From: Deltaproteobacteria bacterium
Lineage (GTDB): Bacteria > Myxococcota > Kuafuiibacteriia > Kuafuiibacteriales > Kuafuiibacteriaceae
Assembly (NCBI GenBank): GCA_016703535.1
Contig: JADJBV010000001.1
Location: 434,001 to 498,000 of the forward strand
DNA length: 64,000 nt
Reading direction: 5' to 3'
The first letter of the stretch is position 1; each line of letters opens with the position of its first letter. Position numbers and translations under genes: made by a program. Below, piece after piece: positions 33,553 through 42,922 of this stretch. Under the pieces are notes generated by a model. The model worked only from the letters and a program-made list of their open reading frames with translations, made no database searches and was not told where the DNA came from.

Positions 33553-34191
33553 ATGCAACGACCGTCTCCCAATCCTGTTCCCAGCCCCGTGCCCGACAGC
33601 TGCGCCTTGCTGCTCAAGCAGCTCGACCCGCGGCTTTTGGCGGCTGGCAACGACCTGAGCGAACTTTCCTTTTCGCCGATCGAGGTCTGCTTTCGGGGCC
33701 TGGAGTGGCTGGACGAAGGAACGCTACAGGATCTGCGGGAGCAGGACGGCCAACACCTGGCGATCCGGCAGGCCCTCGAGGGTTCGTTGACCGGCGAGGT
33801 GTTGTGGTTGCTCAAGGAGCCCGACGCTCGCCGTTTGGTGAGGATCTTGACCGGCACCCCTCCGGGCCGCGAACCCCTCAGCTACAGCGAACGAGAGGCC
33901 CTCACCGAAGTCGGTAACCTGCTCCTCTTGGGTTTGGTGGAAGGCCTCAGCGATGTCCTTGGGATGACGGTGGCGGCGACAGCGCCGGCGCTGCGGCTCG
34001 GTTCGGCGGCCCGGCTGTTGCCCGATGAAGGCAGCGGCGGCTTGGCCATGTCTTGCGAGGCCAAGACCGGCGGAAAGCCGTTGCCCGGTCACGTGGTCTT
34101 GATCCTCAGCTCCTTGTCGTCGGTCTACTTCGATCGACACCTGCGGATCTTGGCGGATCGTGAAGGGGCCAACGCCCGGGGAGCACACTGA
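33553..34191 (+). CDS. CheC/CheX/FliN-like protein
   Basis: 212 aa from the ATG at 33553, with TTGGAG 6 bases upstream. An N-terminal Pro-rich stretch precedes an alpha/beta domain containing EREALTEVGNLLLLGLVEGL, which resembles the ExxN phosphatase signature of CheC/CheX proteins that dephosphorylate CheY-P. A single copy is seen, as in CheX. Its stop overlaps the ATG of the GGDEF-EAL gene (TGATG), so the two are coupled and probably act in one pathway. Confidence 0.7.
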   Translation: MQRPSPNPVPSPVPDSCALLLKQLDPRLLAAGNDLSELSFSPIEVCFRGLEWLDEGTLQDLREQDGQHLAIRQALEGSLTGEVLWLLKEPDARRLVRILTGTPPGREPLSYSEREALTEVGNLLLLGLVEGLSDVLGMTVAATAPALRLGSAARLLPDEGSGGLAMSCEAKTGGKPLPGHVVLILSSLSSVYFDRHLRILADREGANARGAH

Positions 34192-35975
34192 TGGGCAGCG
34201 ATCTCTACGAGGCCCTCGTCGACGCCCTGGAGCAAGGGGTGATCGTCGTTGATGCCGCCGAACACATCGAGGTCTGGAACTACTGGATGTCGAAGGTCTC
34301 GGGGATCAGCGCCGAAAAGGCGGTGGGCAAGAAGCTGAAAGAGGTGGTGCCCGAGTTGGCCTCAGGGGCCGCCCACCGGGCGGTGCGAAGGGCCCTGGAG
34401 CGGGGCAATTCCTCGTTCTTGTCGTCGGCCCTCCACCCTGGGCAGCTGCCGTTTTATCAGTTTACCGCTCCCGACGGCTCCGGCTCGATCAAGACCATCC
34501 AGCAGAGCATCCAGATCCGGCCGGTGTCTTCCCACGGCGCTGAGCGGCGGTGTCTGTTGCAGATCCGCGACGTGTCCCGGGTGGTGCAGATGGAAGATCA
34601 CCTGCGCCAGATGTCTCGATTGGTCGATGATCAGAGGATTGAGCTGGAGGCCCAGCAGGCCGAGGTCGAGCGCAAGGCGAGTTTTGATCCGACCACCGGA
34701 TTGGCCAACCGATCGCGGCTCCGGGAGCTTTTGGCCCAAGCGCTCCCCGAAGACGGGACCGAAGCCGAAGGCGGCGCCATCTTGGTCTTGGACCTGAACC
34801 ACTTCAAGACCGTCAACGAGAGCTTTGGCCACGAACACGGCGATGGGATCTTGCGTTCGGTGGCCCGGCGGATCTCGGAGGCGGTGCGCCCTGGGGATCT
34901 GGTGGCCCGTTTGGGGAGCGACGAGTTTGCGGTCTTGCTGCCGGGCATCGGGGCGGAGCCCGCCTTGGCCTGGGCGCGACGGATCACCGAATATTTGGCG
35001 CGCCCGCACCTGCTCGATGAACAAGAGGTGTTCCTCTCGGCGAGCTGTGGCATCGCGATCTACCCCGACGATGGCCCCCAAGCCGACCTGCTCCTCCGCA
35101 GCGCTGAACGAGCGCTACACCGAGCCCGGGAGTTGGGGCCCAGCGCCTGCGAACTCTACCGGCGGGCGGTCGATGACCCCTCCAGCGACATGTTGTCGTT
35201 GACCGGCAGCCTGCACCGGGCGGTGGACCGGCAGGAGTTCCGACTTTTTTACCAGCCTTTGGTGGGCCTCCCCTCCCAACGCTTGTCCGGCGTCGAAGCG
35301 CTGCTCCGCTGGCACCACCCGCACCGCGGTTTCATCTCACCGGCCGAGTTCGTGCCGCTGCTCGAGGACAACGGGCTGATCTTGCAGGTCGGGACCTGGG
35401 TGCTGGAGACCGCTTGTCGTCAGGCCCAAACCTGGCTGGAGACCGGCCTGGATCCGGGCAAGGTCGCGGTCAACGTTTCGCCCCGGCAGTTCCGAGACGA
35501 GGGCTTCGCGGCCACCGTCAAGAACGTGCTCGAGGCGACCAAACTCCCTCCGGAGCGCCTGGAGTTGGAGATCACCGAAACGCTGTTGATGAAAGATCAG
35601 GAGCAGAGTCAGCGGATGTTGGCCGAGCTCAAGGCGATGGGCATCAACGTCGCGATCGACGACTTCGGCACGGGCTATTCATCCTTGGGCCGGCTGAAGC
35701 GCTACCCGATCGACACGTTGAAGATCGATCGGACCTTCACCTCCGAGATCGGCGCCAACGAAGACGACAACGCGATCTGCACCACCATCATCGGCCTGGG
35801 GCACTTGTTGGGGATGAGCGTCACCGCGGAGGGCGTCGAGACCGAAGAACAACTCCGGTTCCTGGCAGCCCATGGTTGTGACTGCATCCAGGGCTACTTC
35901 TTCGCCAAGCCGATGCCGGCGGACCAGCTGGTGGAGTGGTACCGGGCTCGCTACAGCCTGTCCGCGACCGGTTGA
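34191..35975 (+). CDS. PAS-GGDEF-EAL cyclic-di-GMP protein
   Basis: 594 aa, no membrane segment. PAS domain at residues about 8-120 (GVIVVDAAEHIEVWNYWMSK), short coiled coil, then a diguanylate cyclase domain with RLGSDEFAVLL (GSDEF in place of GGDEF) and an inhibitory RPGD site five residues upstream. The EAL phosphodiesterase domain has VEALLRWHHP, EITETLLM, DDFGTGYSS and KIDRTF, with the residues needed for catalysis apparently present. The phosphodiesterase is probably active; the cyclase may be weak or regulatory. Coupled to the CheC/CheX-like gene. Confidence 0.93.
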   Translation: MGSDLYEALVDALEQGVIVVDAAEHIEVWNYWMSKVSGISAEKAVGKKLKEVVPELASGAAHRAVRRALERGNSSFLSSALHPGQLPFYQFTAPDGSGSIKTIQQSIQIRPVSSHGAERRCLLQIRDVSRVVQMEDHLRQMSRLVDDQRIELEAQQAEVERKASFDPTTGLANRSRLRELLAQALPEDGTEAEGGAILVLDLNHFKTVNESFGHEHGDGILRSVARRISEAVRPGDLVARLGSDEFAVLLPGIGAEPALAWARRITEYLARPHLLDEQEVFLSASCGIAIYPDDGPQADLLLRSAERALHRARELGPSACELYRRAVDDPSSDMLSLTGSLHRAVDRQEFRLFYQPLVGLPSQRLSGVEALLRWHHPHRGFISPAEFVPLLEDNGLILQVGTWVLETACRQAQTWLETGLDPGKVAVNVSPRQFRDEGFAATVKNVLEATKLPPERLELEITETLLMKDQEQSQRMLAELKAMGINVAIDDFGTGYSSLGRLKRYPIDTLKIDRTFTSEIGANEDDNAICTTIIGLGHLLGMSVTAEGVETEEQLRFLAAHGCDCIQGYFFAKPMPADQLVEWYRARYSLSATG

Positions 35976-35979
35976 CGGA

Positions 35980-38979
35980 TCACGGCGACCAGATGGCGGC
36001 GTGTTCGAAGGCGGCGCTGTTGGCCGCCGAGACGTTGGTGGCGGGCCCGTCGACGCCGGTCATCGGATCGACCGGCGCGATGTAGATGTCCCAGTCCCCT
36101 TGGCCGCCGGAGCGGTTGCTGCTGAAGCTCAAGAAGGCGCCGTTGACGCTCCAGGTCGGGTAGCTGGTGGCGCCGTTGCCCGGGGCGTTGTTGGCGTTGG
36201 ACAACATCATCACCGTACCCGAGTTGTCGGAGCGGGCCAGGCGGATCACCGCGTCTTCGGCGGCGATGGTCGAGCTGGCTTGGGCGCTGTAGGTGAACGC
36301 GATCCAGCGGCCGTTCGGCGAGTAGGCCGGGTAATAATAGGCGCCGCCCATGCCCGGGGTCGGGTTGCTGGCGCCGGCCAGCGGGGTCGGCGTGCCGCCG
36401 GCCACCGGGATGGTCATGACGTCACAAGGCCCGGCCAAACCGAAGCTGCCTCCGCCGTTGTTGTTCGGGGCGGTCATGCCCCGCACGTAGGCGATCTTCC
36501 CGTCGCTGCCCCAGCTGGGCATCATCTCGGCCATCGCCGGATCGTTGGCGCCCGCCACTTCGTAGAGCACGCCCTGGAAGAGGGACGCCACCGAAAGGTC
36601 GGTCGCGACGTCGTAGACGTATTGGTACGGCGGGTTGGTGTTCACGTCCGGGTTCCAGGAGAGGAACTGGGGGTTGCCTGAGCCGTTGGGCAAGGCCAAG
36701 GCGATGTCGGTGGTGGTGTCGACGATCCGGAAGGCGCTGGCCTCGATGATCGCCACGTAACGACCATCGGGTGAAACGGCGTGGCAGCCGGAGCAGGCCT
36801 TGCCGGTGCGCGGTCCCCACCACGCCGAGGGGGTGGTTACGCCTTGGAGCGGCAGGCGCATGACGTCACCGCCGCTGATCGGGTTCGGGATCTGCCAGTA
36901 GTAGAGGTACCGTCCGGCTTCCACCGGCACCACCTCGGGCCCGCCGGTGACCGACACCGGGATCGCGGGGTTGGCGAGATCGTCGCTGCGCACCATCAAC
37001 TCGCCAGTGTCGCCCTGAGCGTCGGTGGGCTGGTACTGGACCGTCACCACTCGGTTTTGGCCGGGCAACAAGGTGAAGGGCAGGGCCGGGGCCGGCTGCA
37101 CCGAAAACTCGGTGTCTGGGAGGGTCCAGTCGAGCCCGGTCACCTGCACTGGGTTGCCGCCGCAGGCCGAGATGTTGAAGGTCATGGTGGCCAAGACCGG
37201 CGTGGGTCCGAAGGCCAAAACTCGCGGGTCGACGCAGATGTTGCTCGGGGCCGAGCTGGCGAAGAGCGGGACGTTGAAGGTCCCGGTGACCACGTCGCTG
37301 GTCTCGATGACCAAGGTGCCGGTGGCGGCGCCGGGGACCGTCGGGGTGTAGGTCACCGAGATGGTCTTGCTCCGGTTGGGCAAGATGATCCCGAAGCTGG
37401 GGGAGGTCTCGACGAAGGCCGGATCGGTGCCAGCGCCGAGGGTGACGCCACGCAAGGTGCAGAACTCGTCGGTGATGTTGGTCAAGGTCAGGCCGATGCT
37501 GCGGACCTGGCCCGGGGCCACCACGCCGAAGTTCAAGATCTGAGGGCTGACGTCCAAGATGCAGCCGTCTTCGGGCAGGGGCGTGCCGGTCAAGCTGACC
37601 TGCCGAGTGACGCCCGACTCTTCGACTTCCAAGGTGCCCATGTCGGTCACGCCGGCCGCTGAAGGTGAATATTCGACGACCACCGTCACCGAGTTGCCCG
37701 CCGGCACGGTGACCGGCGCGTTGGGCGTGACCAAGGTGAACATGGCCGCGCCGTTGGAGATCTCCAGGCGGCTGACGGTGCAGTTGCTGGCGCCGTTGTT
37801 GGCCAAGAGCACCTGCTTTTGTTGGGTCGCGCCGACGGCCACGCCGGTGTAGCTGAGGGCGGTCGGGACCAACAAGAGGTCACAAGGTTGGGCCACCCGC
37901 GCGGTCACCGGGAAGTAGGCGGCGGTGTTGTTGAGGGCGTTGGAGTCGACTCGCACCCAGCCGTCGGCCAGGCCGATCGGGCCAGCGGTGTAGTCGATGG
38001 GAAGCTGAATCGACTCACCGGGCTGGAGCGTCCGGGGCACGGCCGGCGGGGTGGTGATCGCGTAGCCGGCGGCGGTGGTGTGTTGGGCGTCGTTGGCCAA
38101 GGTGATGGCGCTGATGTCCAAGGGCATCAGGCCGCAGCTTTCGATGTTGAGCACGCCGCTGGCGCTGCCGCCTTGGGCGACCGCACCCAGGTTGAGCGGG
38201 TAGGGCGTGGCGCAGACCGCAGGGGCCACACTTTCTCCGCAGACCTGGATGGTGGTGGTGCCTTGATCCGGCACGTCGGTGGTGATCACGAAGGCGCCGC
38301 TGTCGGCACCGCCGTCGCTCGGCGTGTAACGGGCGGCCAAGGTCAAGGTCTCGCCGGGCTGGAGCACCCGAGGTTCGGGGACGTCGTCGATGTCGAACTC
38401 GCCGCTGGTGCCAGGCATCAACACCGCCGAAAGGACGGTCATGGGCGCGCTGCCCGCCGCCCGCACGGTGATGGTCTTGCTGACGGTTTGGCCGGGGCCG
38501 ACCTGCCCGAAGGAGAGCGACCCGGCGGTTTCGCCGCAGGCCGGACCTTCGTGCGTCACGCCGACGCCCGAGGCCACGCCTTCGCCTTGGATCTCGATGG
38601 TCCGCTCTTCCTCTTGATCGTCGGCCTTGATCACCAAACGCGCGGTGTCGATGCCCACGTCTTTGGGCTCGTACGCGAAGTTGAAGTCCAACTTCTGCTC
38701 GGCCACCAGCTGGGTCGGCGCCGGCGTCGCGAAGAGGATCTCGTTGGTCTCGCTGACCAACTCCCAGCGTTCGATCTTCAGCGTCACCTGTCCCTTGTTG
38801 GTGAAGGTGATCGACTTGATGCGCTGGTCGTTGACCGGCACCTTGCCGAAGTCGATCGCGTCGGGTTCGTAGATCAGGTTGGCCTTGGCGTTGATCAACC
38901 CGCTGTCGCCGCAGTCACACGCCGAGAGGGGCAAGGCCACCAGAAGGGCCGCCGTCCACGGACTCTTCGTCTTCAACAT
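35980..38979 (-). CDS. Surface lipoprotein with ASH/Ig-like repeats and C-terminal propeller with CxxCH
   Basis: 999 aa from the ATG at 38979. Lipobox LPLSAC at the signal end. Several copies of a 100-120-residue beta-sandwich repeat (IDFGKVPVNDQ, LSFGQVGPGQ, LNLGAVAQGG, LNFGVVAPGQ, LAFGPTPVL), typical of ASH / choice-of-anchor-D modules. After about residue 640 a TolB-like propeller region begins with CSGCHAVSPDGRYVAI, a c-type heme motif. Blades include YSPNGRWIAFTYS and TWSVNGAFLSFSSNRSGG. Probably on the outer surface or in the periplasm. The role is unknown; the heme motif suggests redox or ligand sensing. Promoter at 38987-39015. Confidence 0.85.
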   Translation of the reverse strand: MLKTKSPWTAALLVALPLSACDCGDSGLINAKANLIYEPDAIDFGKVPVNDQRIKSITFTNKGQVTLKIERWELVSETNEILFATPAPTQLVAEQKLDFNFAYEPKDVGIDTARLVIKADDQEEERTIEIQGEGVASGVGVTHEGPACGETAGSLSFGQVGPGQTVSKTITVRAAGSAPMTVLSAVLMPGTSGEFDIDDVPEPRVLQPGETLTLAARYTPSDGGADSGAFVITTDVPDQGTTTIQVCGESVAPAVCATPYPLNLGAVAQGGSASGVLNIESCGLMPLDISAITLANDAQHTTAAGYAITTPPAVPRTLQPGESIQLPIDYTAGPIGLADGWVRVDSNALNNTAAYFPVTARVAQPCDLLLVPTALSYTGVAVGATQQKQVLLANNGASNCTVSRLEISNGAAMFTLVTPNAPVTVPAGNSVTVVVEYSPSAAGVTDMGTLEVEESGVTRQVSLTGTPLPEDGCILDVSPQILNFGVVAPGQVRSIGLTLTNITDEFCTLRGVTLGAGTDPAFVETSPSFGIILPNRSKTISVTYTPTVPGAATGTLVIETSDVVTGTFNVPLFASSAPSNICVDPRVLAFGPTPVLATMTFNISACGGNPVQVTGLDWTLPDTEFSVQPAPALPFTLLPGQNRVVTVQYQPTDAQGDTGELMVRSDDLANPAIPVSVTGGPEVVPVEAGRYLYYWQIPNPISGGDVMRLPLQGVTTPSAWWGPRTGKACSGCHAVSPDGRYVAIIEASAFRIVDTTTDIALALPNGSGNPQFLSWNPDVNTNPPYQYVYDVATDLSVASLFQGVLYEVAGANDPAMAEMMPSWGSDGKIAYVRGMTAPNNNGGGSFGLAGPCDVMTIPVAGGTPTPLAGASNPTPGMGGAYYYPAYSPNGRWIAFTYSAQASSTIAAEDAVIRLARSDNSGTVMMLSNANNAPGNGATSYPTWSVNGAFLSFSSNRSGGQGDWDIYIAPVDPMTGVDGPATNVSAANSAAFEHAAIWSP

Positions 38980-38986
38980 GGACGAA

Positions 38987-39015
38987 TGGGTAACTGCGCT
39001 GTCCCGGTGGTCCAA
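38987..39015 (-). promoter_or_regulatory. Candidate promoter of the ASH/propeller lipoprotein gene
   Basis: Minus strand: TTGGAC (39010-39015), 17-bp spacer, TACCCA (38987-38992), then 7 bases to the ATG. No Shine-Dalgarno site, so probably leaderless. This is one of the best -35/-10 pairs seen in the window. Confidence 0.55.
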
Positions 39016-39366
39016 TCCGTCATCGGTCGTTGGTTTCCGCCTACAATCGACGCACGGTCGGCGGCGTTCGCACCTGCCCTGACGCCCAGTTGAGATCTGT
39101 CGCATCCAGAGGACACCCGATGTCGGATCCAACCGACAACCTCCACCGTCGGAGCGCCCCTAACGCGTCGCGCCGCCCACACCCCAGGCCCAAATCGCCC
39201 CCTCTCCCCCCCAAGAGAATTTCCTCCGACCTTCCCGTCTCCCCGTCTCCCCGTCTTCCTGTTCATCTCCTCCGGCTTCGGCCGCCGCTCGAGGCGCCGG
39301 ATCAACAGGAAGGCGCGTAGGCGGGATGGGCCGCAACCCATCCGGGATCTGGGGTAGGACCAAGCT
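39016..39366. repeat. Intergenic region with CT-rich element
   Basis: No gene seen. At 39207-39272 the stretch CCTTCCCGTCTCCCCGTC and flanking bases resemble the element at 18295-18342. The rest has no clear repeats. A TAGGAC box ends 6 bases before the GTG at 39367. Confidence 0.6.
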
Positions 39367-40815
39367 GTGGGCGAGCTCCGGGGGCGGTGGTTGTTCCTGC
39401 GGGGGTTGGCGTTGTGCCACCTGCTGGCGTTTTTGTCGTTGGCGCCCCAGCTGGAGGGCCTGCTCGGCGAAACCGGGATCCTGCCGGCCGCCCAATATTT
39501 GGATCGGGTGGCGAGGGACTTCGGGCCCGAACGCTTCTACCTGGTGCCGACGATCCTTTGGTTCGACGCCTCGGATCCCACCCTGGTCGCCGCCGCCGCA
39601 TTAGGAGTGGGCGTTTCGCTGCTGGTGCTCTTCGGCTTTTGGCCCCGGCTCGGCTTTTTGCTGCTTTGGGCCCTGTATCTCTCGATCTCTTCGGTCGGTC
39701 GGGCCTTTTTGGCGTTCCAGTGGGACATCTTGTTGCTCGAGGCCACGGTGTTGGCGGTCCTCTTGTCCCCCGGGGGCCTGCGTCCGGGCTTGGGCGCCGA
39801 CGATCCCCCTCGGCCCCTCGCCTTGGGGGCCGGGCGCCTCCTCCTCTTCAAGCTGATGTTCCTCTCGGGTTGGGCCAAATACGCCAGCCAAGATCCGACC
39901 TGGCGTGACCTCAGCGCTTTGACCTTTCACTACCAAACCCAACCACTGCCGACGACCTTGGGTTGGCTGGCCCACCAACTCCCGCTCGGGGTCCACCAGG
40001 CCTCGGCCTTGTTGATGTTCGGCATCCAACTGCTGGCGCCGTTCCTCCTGTTTTTGCCGGCCCGGGGGCGCCGGTGGGCGGTGCCGCCGTTGTTGTTGTT
40101 GCAGCTCTTGATCGGCCTGACCGGCAACTACGGCTTCTTCAACCTCTTGGCGGTGGTGCTGATGGCCTTGGCGTTGGACGACGCCACTTTGCAGGCCAGC
40201 TTGCCAAACTCGCTGCGAGCTTTGTGGCGCGAGGTGCGGCCCAAAGTTCGGCCGGCCCACCTGCGGGACGGCCTGGCCGGGGTGTTGTTGGCGCTCCAGC
40301 TGGCCTTGTTGTTCGCGCGTTTTGCCGGCGGCGACCGGTTGCCGGGCCCGATCGCCGCGACCCTGGATTTTTTTCGCCCGTTCCGCAGCCTCAACAACTA
40401 TGGCCTGTTTGCGGTGATGACCACCGAACGCCGGGAGATCGTCATCGAGGGCAGTCGGGATGGACAGACCTGGGTCGCCTACGGGTTGCCGTTTCAGCCC
40501 GGGCCTTTGGAGCGGGCGCCGGTCTGGGCCGGGCCCCACATGCCGCGCCTCGACTGGCAGCTGTGGTTCGCGGCCTTGGGTGAGGTCCGCGACAACCCCT
40601 GGATCCCATCCTTGTTGGCGCGGTTGGGGGACGGTGCGCCCGGGGTGCGACGCCTGCTCTGGGTCGATCCCTTCGGGGATGATCCGCCGATCCACCTGCG
40701 GGCCCAGCTCTATCGCTACCGCTTCACCACCTCGGCCGAACGGGAGCGAAGTGGCCAGTGGTGGGCCCGGGAGCCCCTCGGGCTGTACTACGGGCCGATC
40801 ACCGTCGATCCCTGA
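39367..40815 (+). CDS. Lipase maturation factor (LMF)-family membrane protein
   Basis: 482 aa from a GTG. About eight hydrophobic helices with the LMF signatures FLRGLALCHLLAFLSL, GETGILPAAQYLD, FLAFQWDILLLEATVLAVLL, WAKYASQDPTWRDLSAL and, after the membrane part, NNYGLFAVMTTERREIVIEG. In animals LMF1 helps lipases fold in the ER; in bacteria the role is unknown but probably concerns exported protein folding. Inner membrane. No lipase gene is adjacent. Confidence 0.88.
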   Translation: MGELRGRWLFLRGLALCHLLAFLSLAPQLEGLLGETGILPAAQYLDRVARDFGPERFYLVPTILWFDASDPTLVAAAALGVGVSLLVLFGFWPRLGFLLLWALYLSISSVGRAFLAFQWDILLLEATVLAVLLSPGGLRPGLGADDPPRPLALGAGRLLLFKLMFLSGWAKYASQDPTWRDLSALTFHYQTQPLPTTLGWLAHQLPLGVHQASALLMFGIQLLAPFLLFLPARGRRWAVPPLLLLQLLIGLTGNYGFFNLLAVVLMALALDDATLQASLPNSLRALWREVRPKVRPAHLRDGLAGVLLALQLALLFARFAGGDRLPGPIAATLDFFRPFRSLNNYGLFAVMTTERREIVIEGSRDGQTWVAYGLPFQPGPLERAPVWAGPHMPRLDWQLWFAALGEVRDNPWIPSLLARLGDGAPGVRRLLWVDPFGDDPPIHLRAQLYRYRFTTSAERERSGQWWAREPLGLYYGPITVDP

Positions 40816-40865
40816 GGGCTGGACTTCCTTCCGGCCGACGGTTCCGGCAGGCTCCGGCCCCTCGG

Positions 40866-41486
40866 ATGGGAACAAAACGGAGTGTGTGGATCTTCTCGTG
40901 CTTCGCCTTTGGGGCGAGTGCACCCGCTTGGGCCGCCGAACCCAAGTCGGCCCTGGAGGCCTTGGCGCGCCTCAAGCCCACGTCGGGGGCGGCCTTGGTG
41001 GCCGAGGTCCAGGCCACCGAAGCCGCTTGCCGGGGCAAACTGCGTCACGAGCTCCGCGATCATCCCGGGCTTTTGGCGGAGATCGAGCGGCGCCTCAACG
41101 CCGGGGCCCTGGAGGACCAAAAGGCGATCCTCGAGCTGGAGCGTTGTTTCAGCGCGCCCAAGTTGCGCCCCTTGCTCGAGAAGGCCCTGGGCATCGAGGG
41201 GCTGACCCCACTCGCCGCCGAGATCGCCGGGCGCTTCGAAGATCCGGTGTACGTGGCGCCGCTCCTCGCGACGTTGATCGGCAAGAAGGCCGAGTGCCTG
41301 AGGGTGACGCCCAACGATCCCGGGGCCGAGGCCTGCGTGTGGTTGGTTTATGCGTTGGGGCCTTCGGTCAAGAAGGCGGGGGCCGGCACCAAGGCCGAGG
41401 TCAAAAAAGAGCTCGATGGCCTGGACGCCGCGGCCCACCCGAAGATCAAGGAGGTCCTCGCCGAGACCTTGAGGTCGGCCCGCTGA
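40866..41486 (+). CDS. Exported HEAT-like helical protein
   Basis: 206 aa from the ATG at 40866 (the frame opens at 40758). Signal peptide MGTKRSVWIFSCFAFGASAP ending near AWA-AEP. The mature part is Leu/Ala-rich helical repeats, with Cys residues about every 60 residues. No known family. It follows the LMF gene by 50 bases, so may be co-transcribed. Confidence 0.65.
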   Translation: MGTKRSVWIFSCFAFGASAPAWAAEPKSALEALARLKPTSGAALVAEVQATEAACRGKLRHELRDHPGLLAEIERRLNAGALEDQKAILELERCFSAPKLRPLLEKALGIEGLTPLAAEIAGRFEDPVYVAPLLATLIGKKAECLRVTPNDPGAEACVWLVYALGPSVKKAGAGTKAEVKKELDGLDAAAHPKIKEVLAETLRSAR

Positions 41487-41495
41487 GGGCTAAGT

Positions 41496-42902
41496 TCATA
41501 GCGGGCCACAGGTCGCTGGACCCTCGATCGAAAGCCACTCGACGACGTTTGGATCGGGCCCCCCCGGACCTCGAGACACCACCAGCCAGCGGTCCCCGAT
41601 CGGGAGGATCGGCCGAGCGTCTTTGGTCGGACCGATCGCGCAAACACCGTGACGGTGGTTGTGCACCAGGAGATCACGTTCACTCCCGGCGATGAAGCCA
41701 TCGCCGAAGGCGGAGAAGGCCGTGACGAAGTTCCCGAACACACTTTGGGTGGGGGCGCGATCGACGTACTCGAAGGGAGCCGACCGATCGAGTTGGCGGA
41801 GGATCCGTCCCTGAGTGGTCCCGAGCAACACCGCGCCATCGGGGAGCCGTTCGACGCTCTGAGGTCTCTCCGCGACCTCGAGGGGCAAACGTAAGGCGGT
41901 CACGACGTTCCCTCGGAGGTGAAAGAGCGGCGTGGCGTTGCCGGCGACGACGTAGGCCTCGCCGGCGCCCACCCAGGCGATGTCGACGTCCCGGGTGTGG
42001 TCGGCGGGGTTCAGCCGAGCCACCACCTCAAAATTTCCCGCCGAACCTCGCACCACCTGGCCAGCCTGAAACACCGCAAACACCTCGTCCGTGCCGTCGG
42101 GGGACCGATCGACGGCGACACCGTCCGACGGGACGGAGCCGGTGGCGGTGGCGACCCTCTGGAACTCCTGTCCGATGTGCCCCTGATGGATCCCTCCGTT
42201 GCGGTCAAAGGTCAGGGTGGGGCCGGCCTCGAGGGTCAAGGCGGCGACGGTCTCGGGCGGGAAGCCGAGATCGTCTCGCGCCTTCGCCGAGTCGGAGCTG
42301 ACCTCGTAGTAGTTTGCACCGGTTTGACCCCAGGTCCCCACCAGCGCGGTGGCCGCGTCGAGGGCCATCGCGAAGGTCGGCAGCGCGTTGCCCTCCGCCG
42401 GGACCGGCGCCCGCTGGACCGAAATCGGAGCGGCCAGGTGGGCGCATCGATCGAGTGGCTTTGCGTCGATCAGGATCTCGTTCAGCTGGGCCGGATCCGC
42501 GGCGGACCAAGGCGAACTCGCAGAGCCTTGTTTCGTGCCCCATACCTCGACCGCGGCGGGAAGCGGGACGCCGCTCACGGACAACCTCACCCTGCCATGG
42601 ACCAGACCGTAGACCGCCAGGGGACACGGGTAGGTCAAGACGTAGGCCGAAAACTGCAGAGTGGGCGCTTGGACCAGGACCGGCGGCGAGAGAGGTTTGT
42701 CGAAGGCCCAAACTTCGGCCTCACCTTCATCGGGGACGACCACCAGCAGCAAGGACCGATAGGCGTTGAGTTCGGGCAAGGGGAGGTTTTCGGCGACGAT
42801 CTGTCGGCAGGCGAAGGTCGCCAGGCCACAGGCCATCACCAGGTGCAGACGAGGCCGACGGGGCCATCCTTGGCGCACCCTCTCTCCAGGTTGGACCTCC
42901 AT
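41496..42902 (-). CDS. Propeller-type surface lipoprotein
   Basis: 468 aa from the ATG at 42902. The signal region RLHLVMACGLATFAC contains a lipobox-like Cys. The C-terminal half shows repeated strands such as VAVDRSPDGTDEVFAVF, DVDIAWVGAGEAYVVAG and RLPDGAVLLGTTQGRIL, a beta-propeller of NHL/WD-like type. It follows the CAP-domain lipoprotein gene by 20 bases on the same strand, so the pair probably forms an operon. Function unknown. Confidence 0.7.
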   Translation of the reverse strand: MEVQPGERVRQGWPRRPRLHLVMACGLATFACRQIVAENLPLPELNAYRSLLLVVVPDEGEAEVWAFDKPLSPPVLVQAPTLQFSAYVLTYPCPLAVYGLVHGRVRLSVSGVPLPAAVEVWGTKQGSASSPWSAADPAQLNEILIDAKPLDRCAHLAAPISVQRAPVPAEGNALPTFAMALDAATALVGTWGQTGANYYEVSSDSAKARDDLGFPPETVAALTLEAGPTLTFDRNGGIHQGHIGQEFQRVATATGSVPSDGVAVDRSPDGTDEVFAVFQAGQVVRGSAGNFEVVARLNPADHTRDVDIAWVGAGEAYVVAGNATPLFHLRGNVVTALRLPLEVAERPQSVERLPDGAVLLGTTQGRILRQLDRSAPFEYVDRAPTQSVFGNFVTAFSAFGDGFIAGSERDLLVHNHRHGVCAIGPTKDARPILPIGDRWLVVSRGPGGPDPNVVEWLSIEGPATCGPL

Positions 42903-42922
42903 GACCGCCCGCGGTGAAGCGT

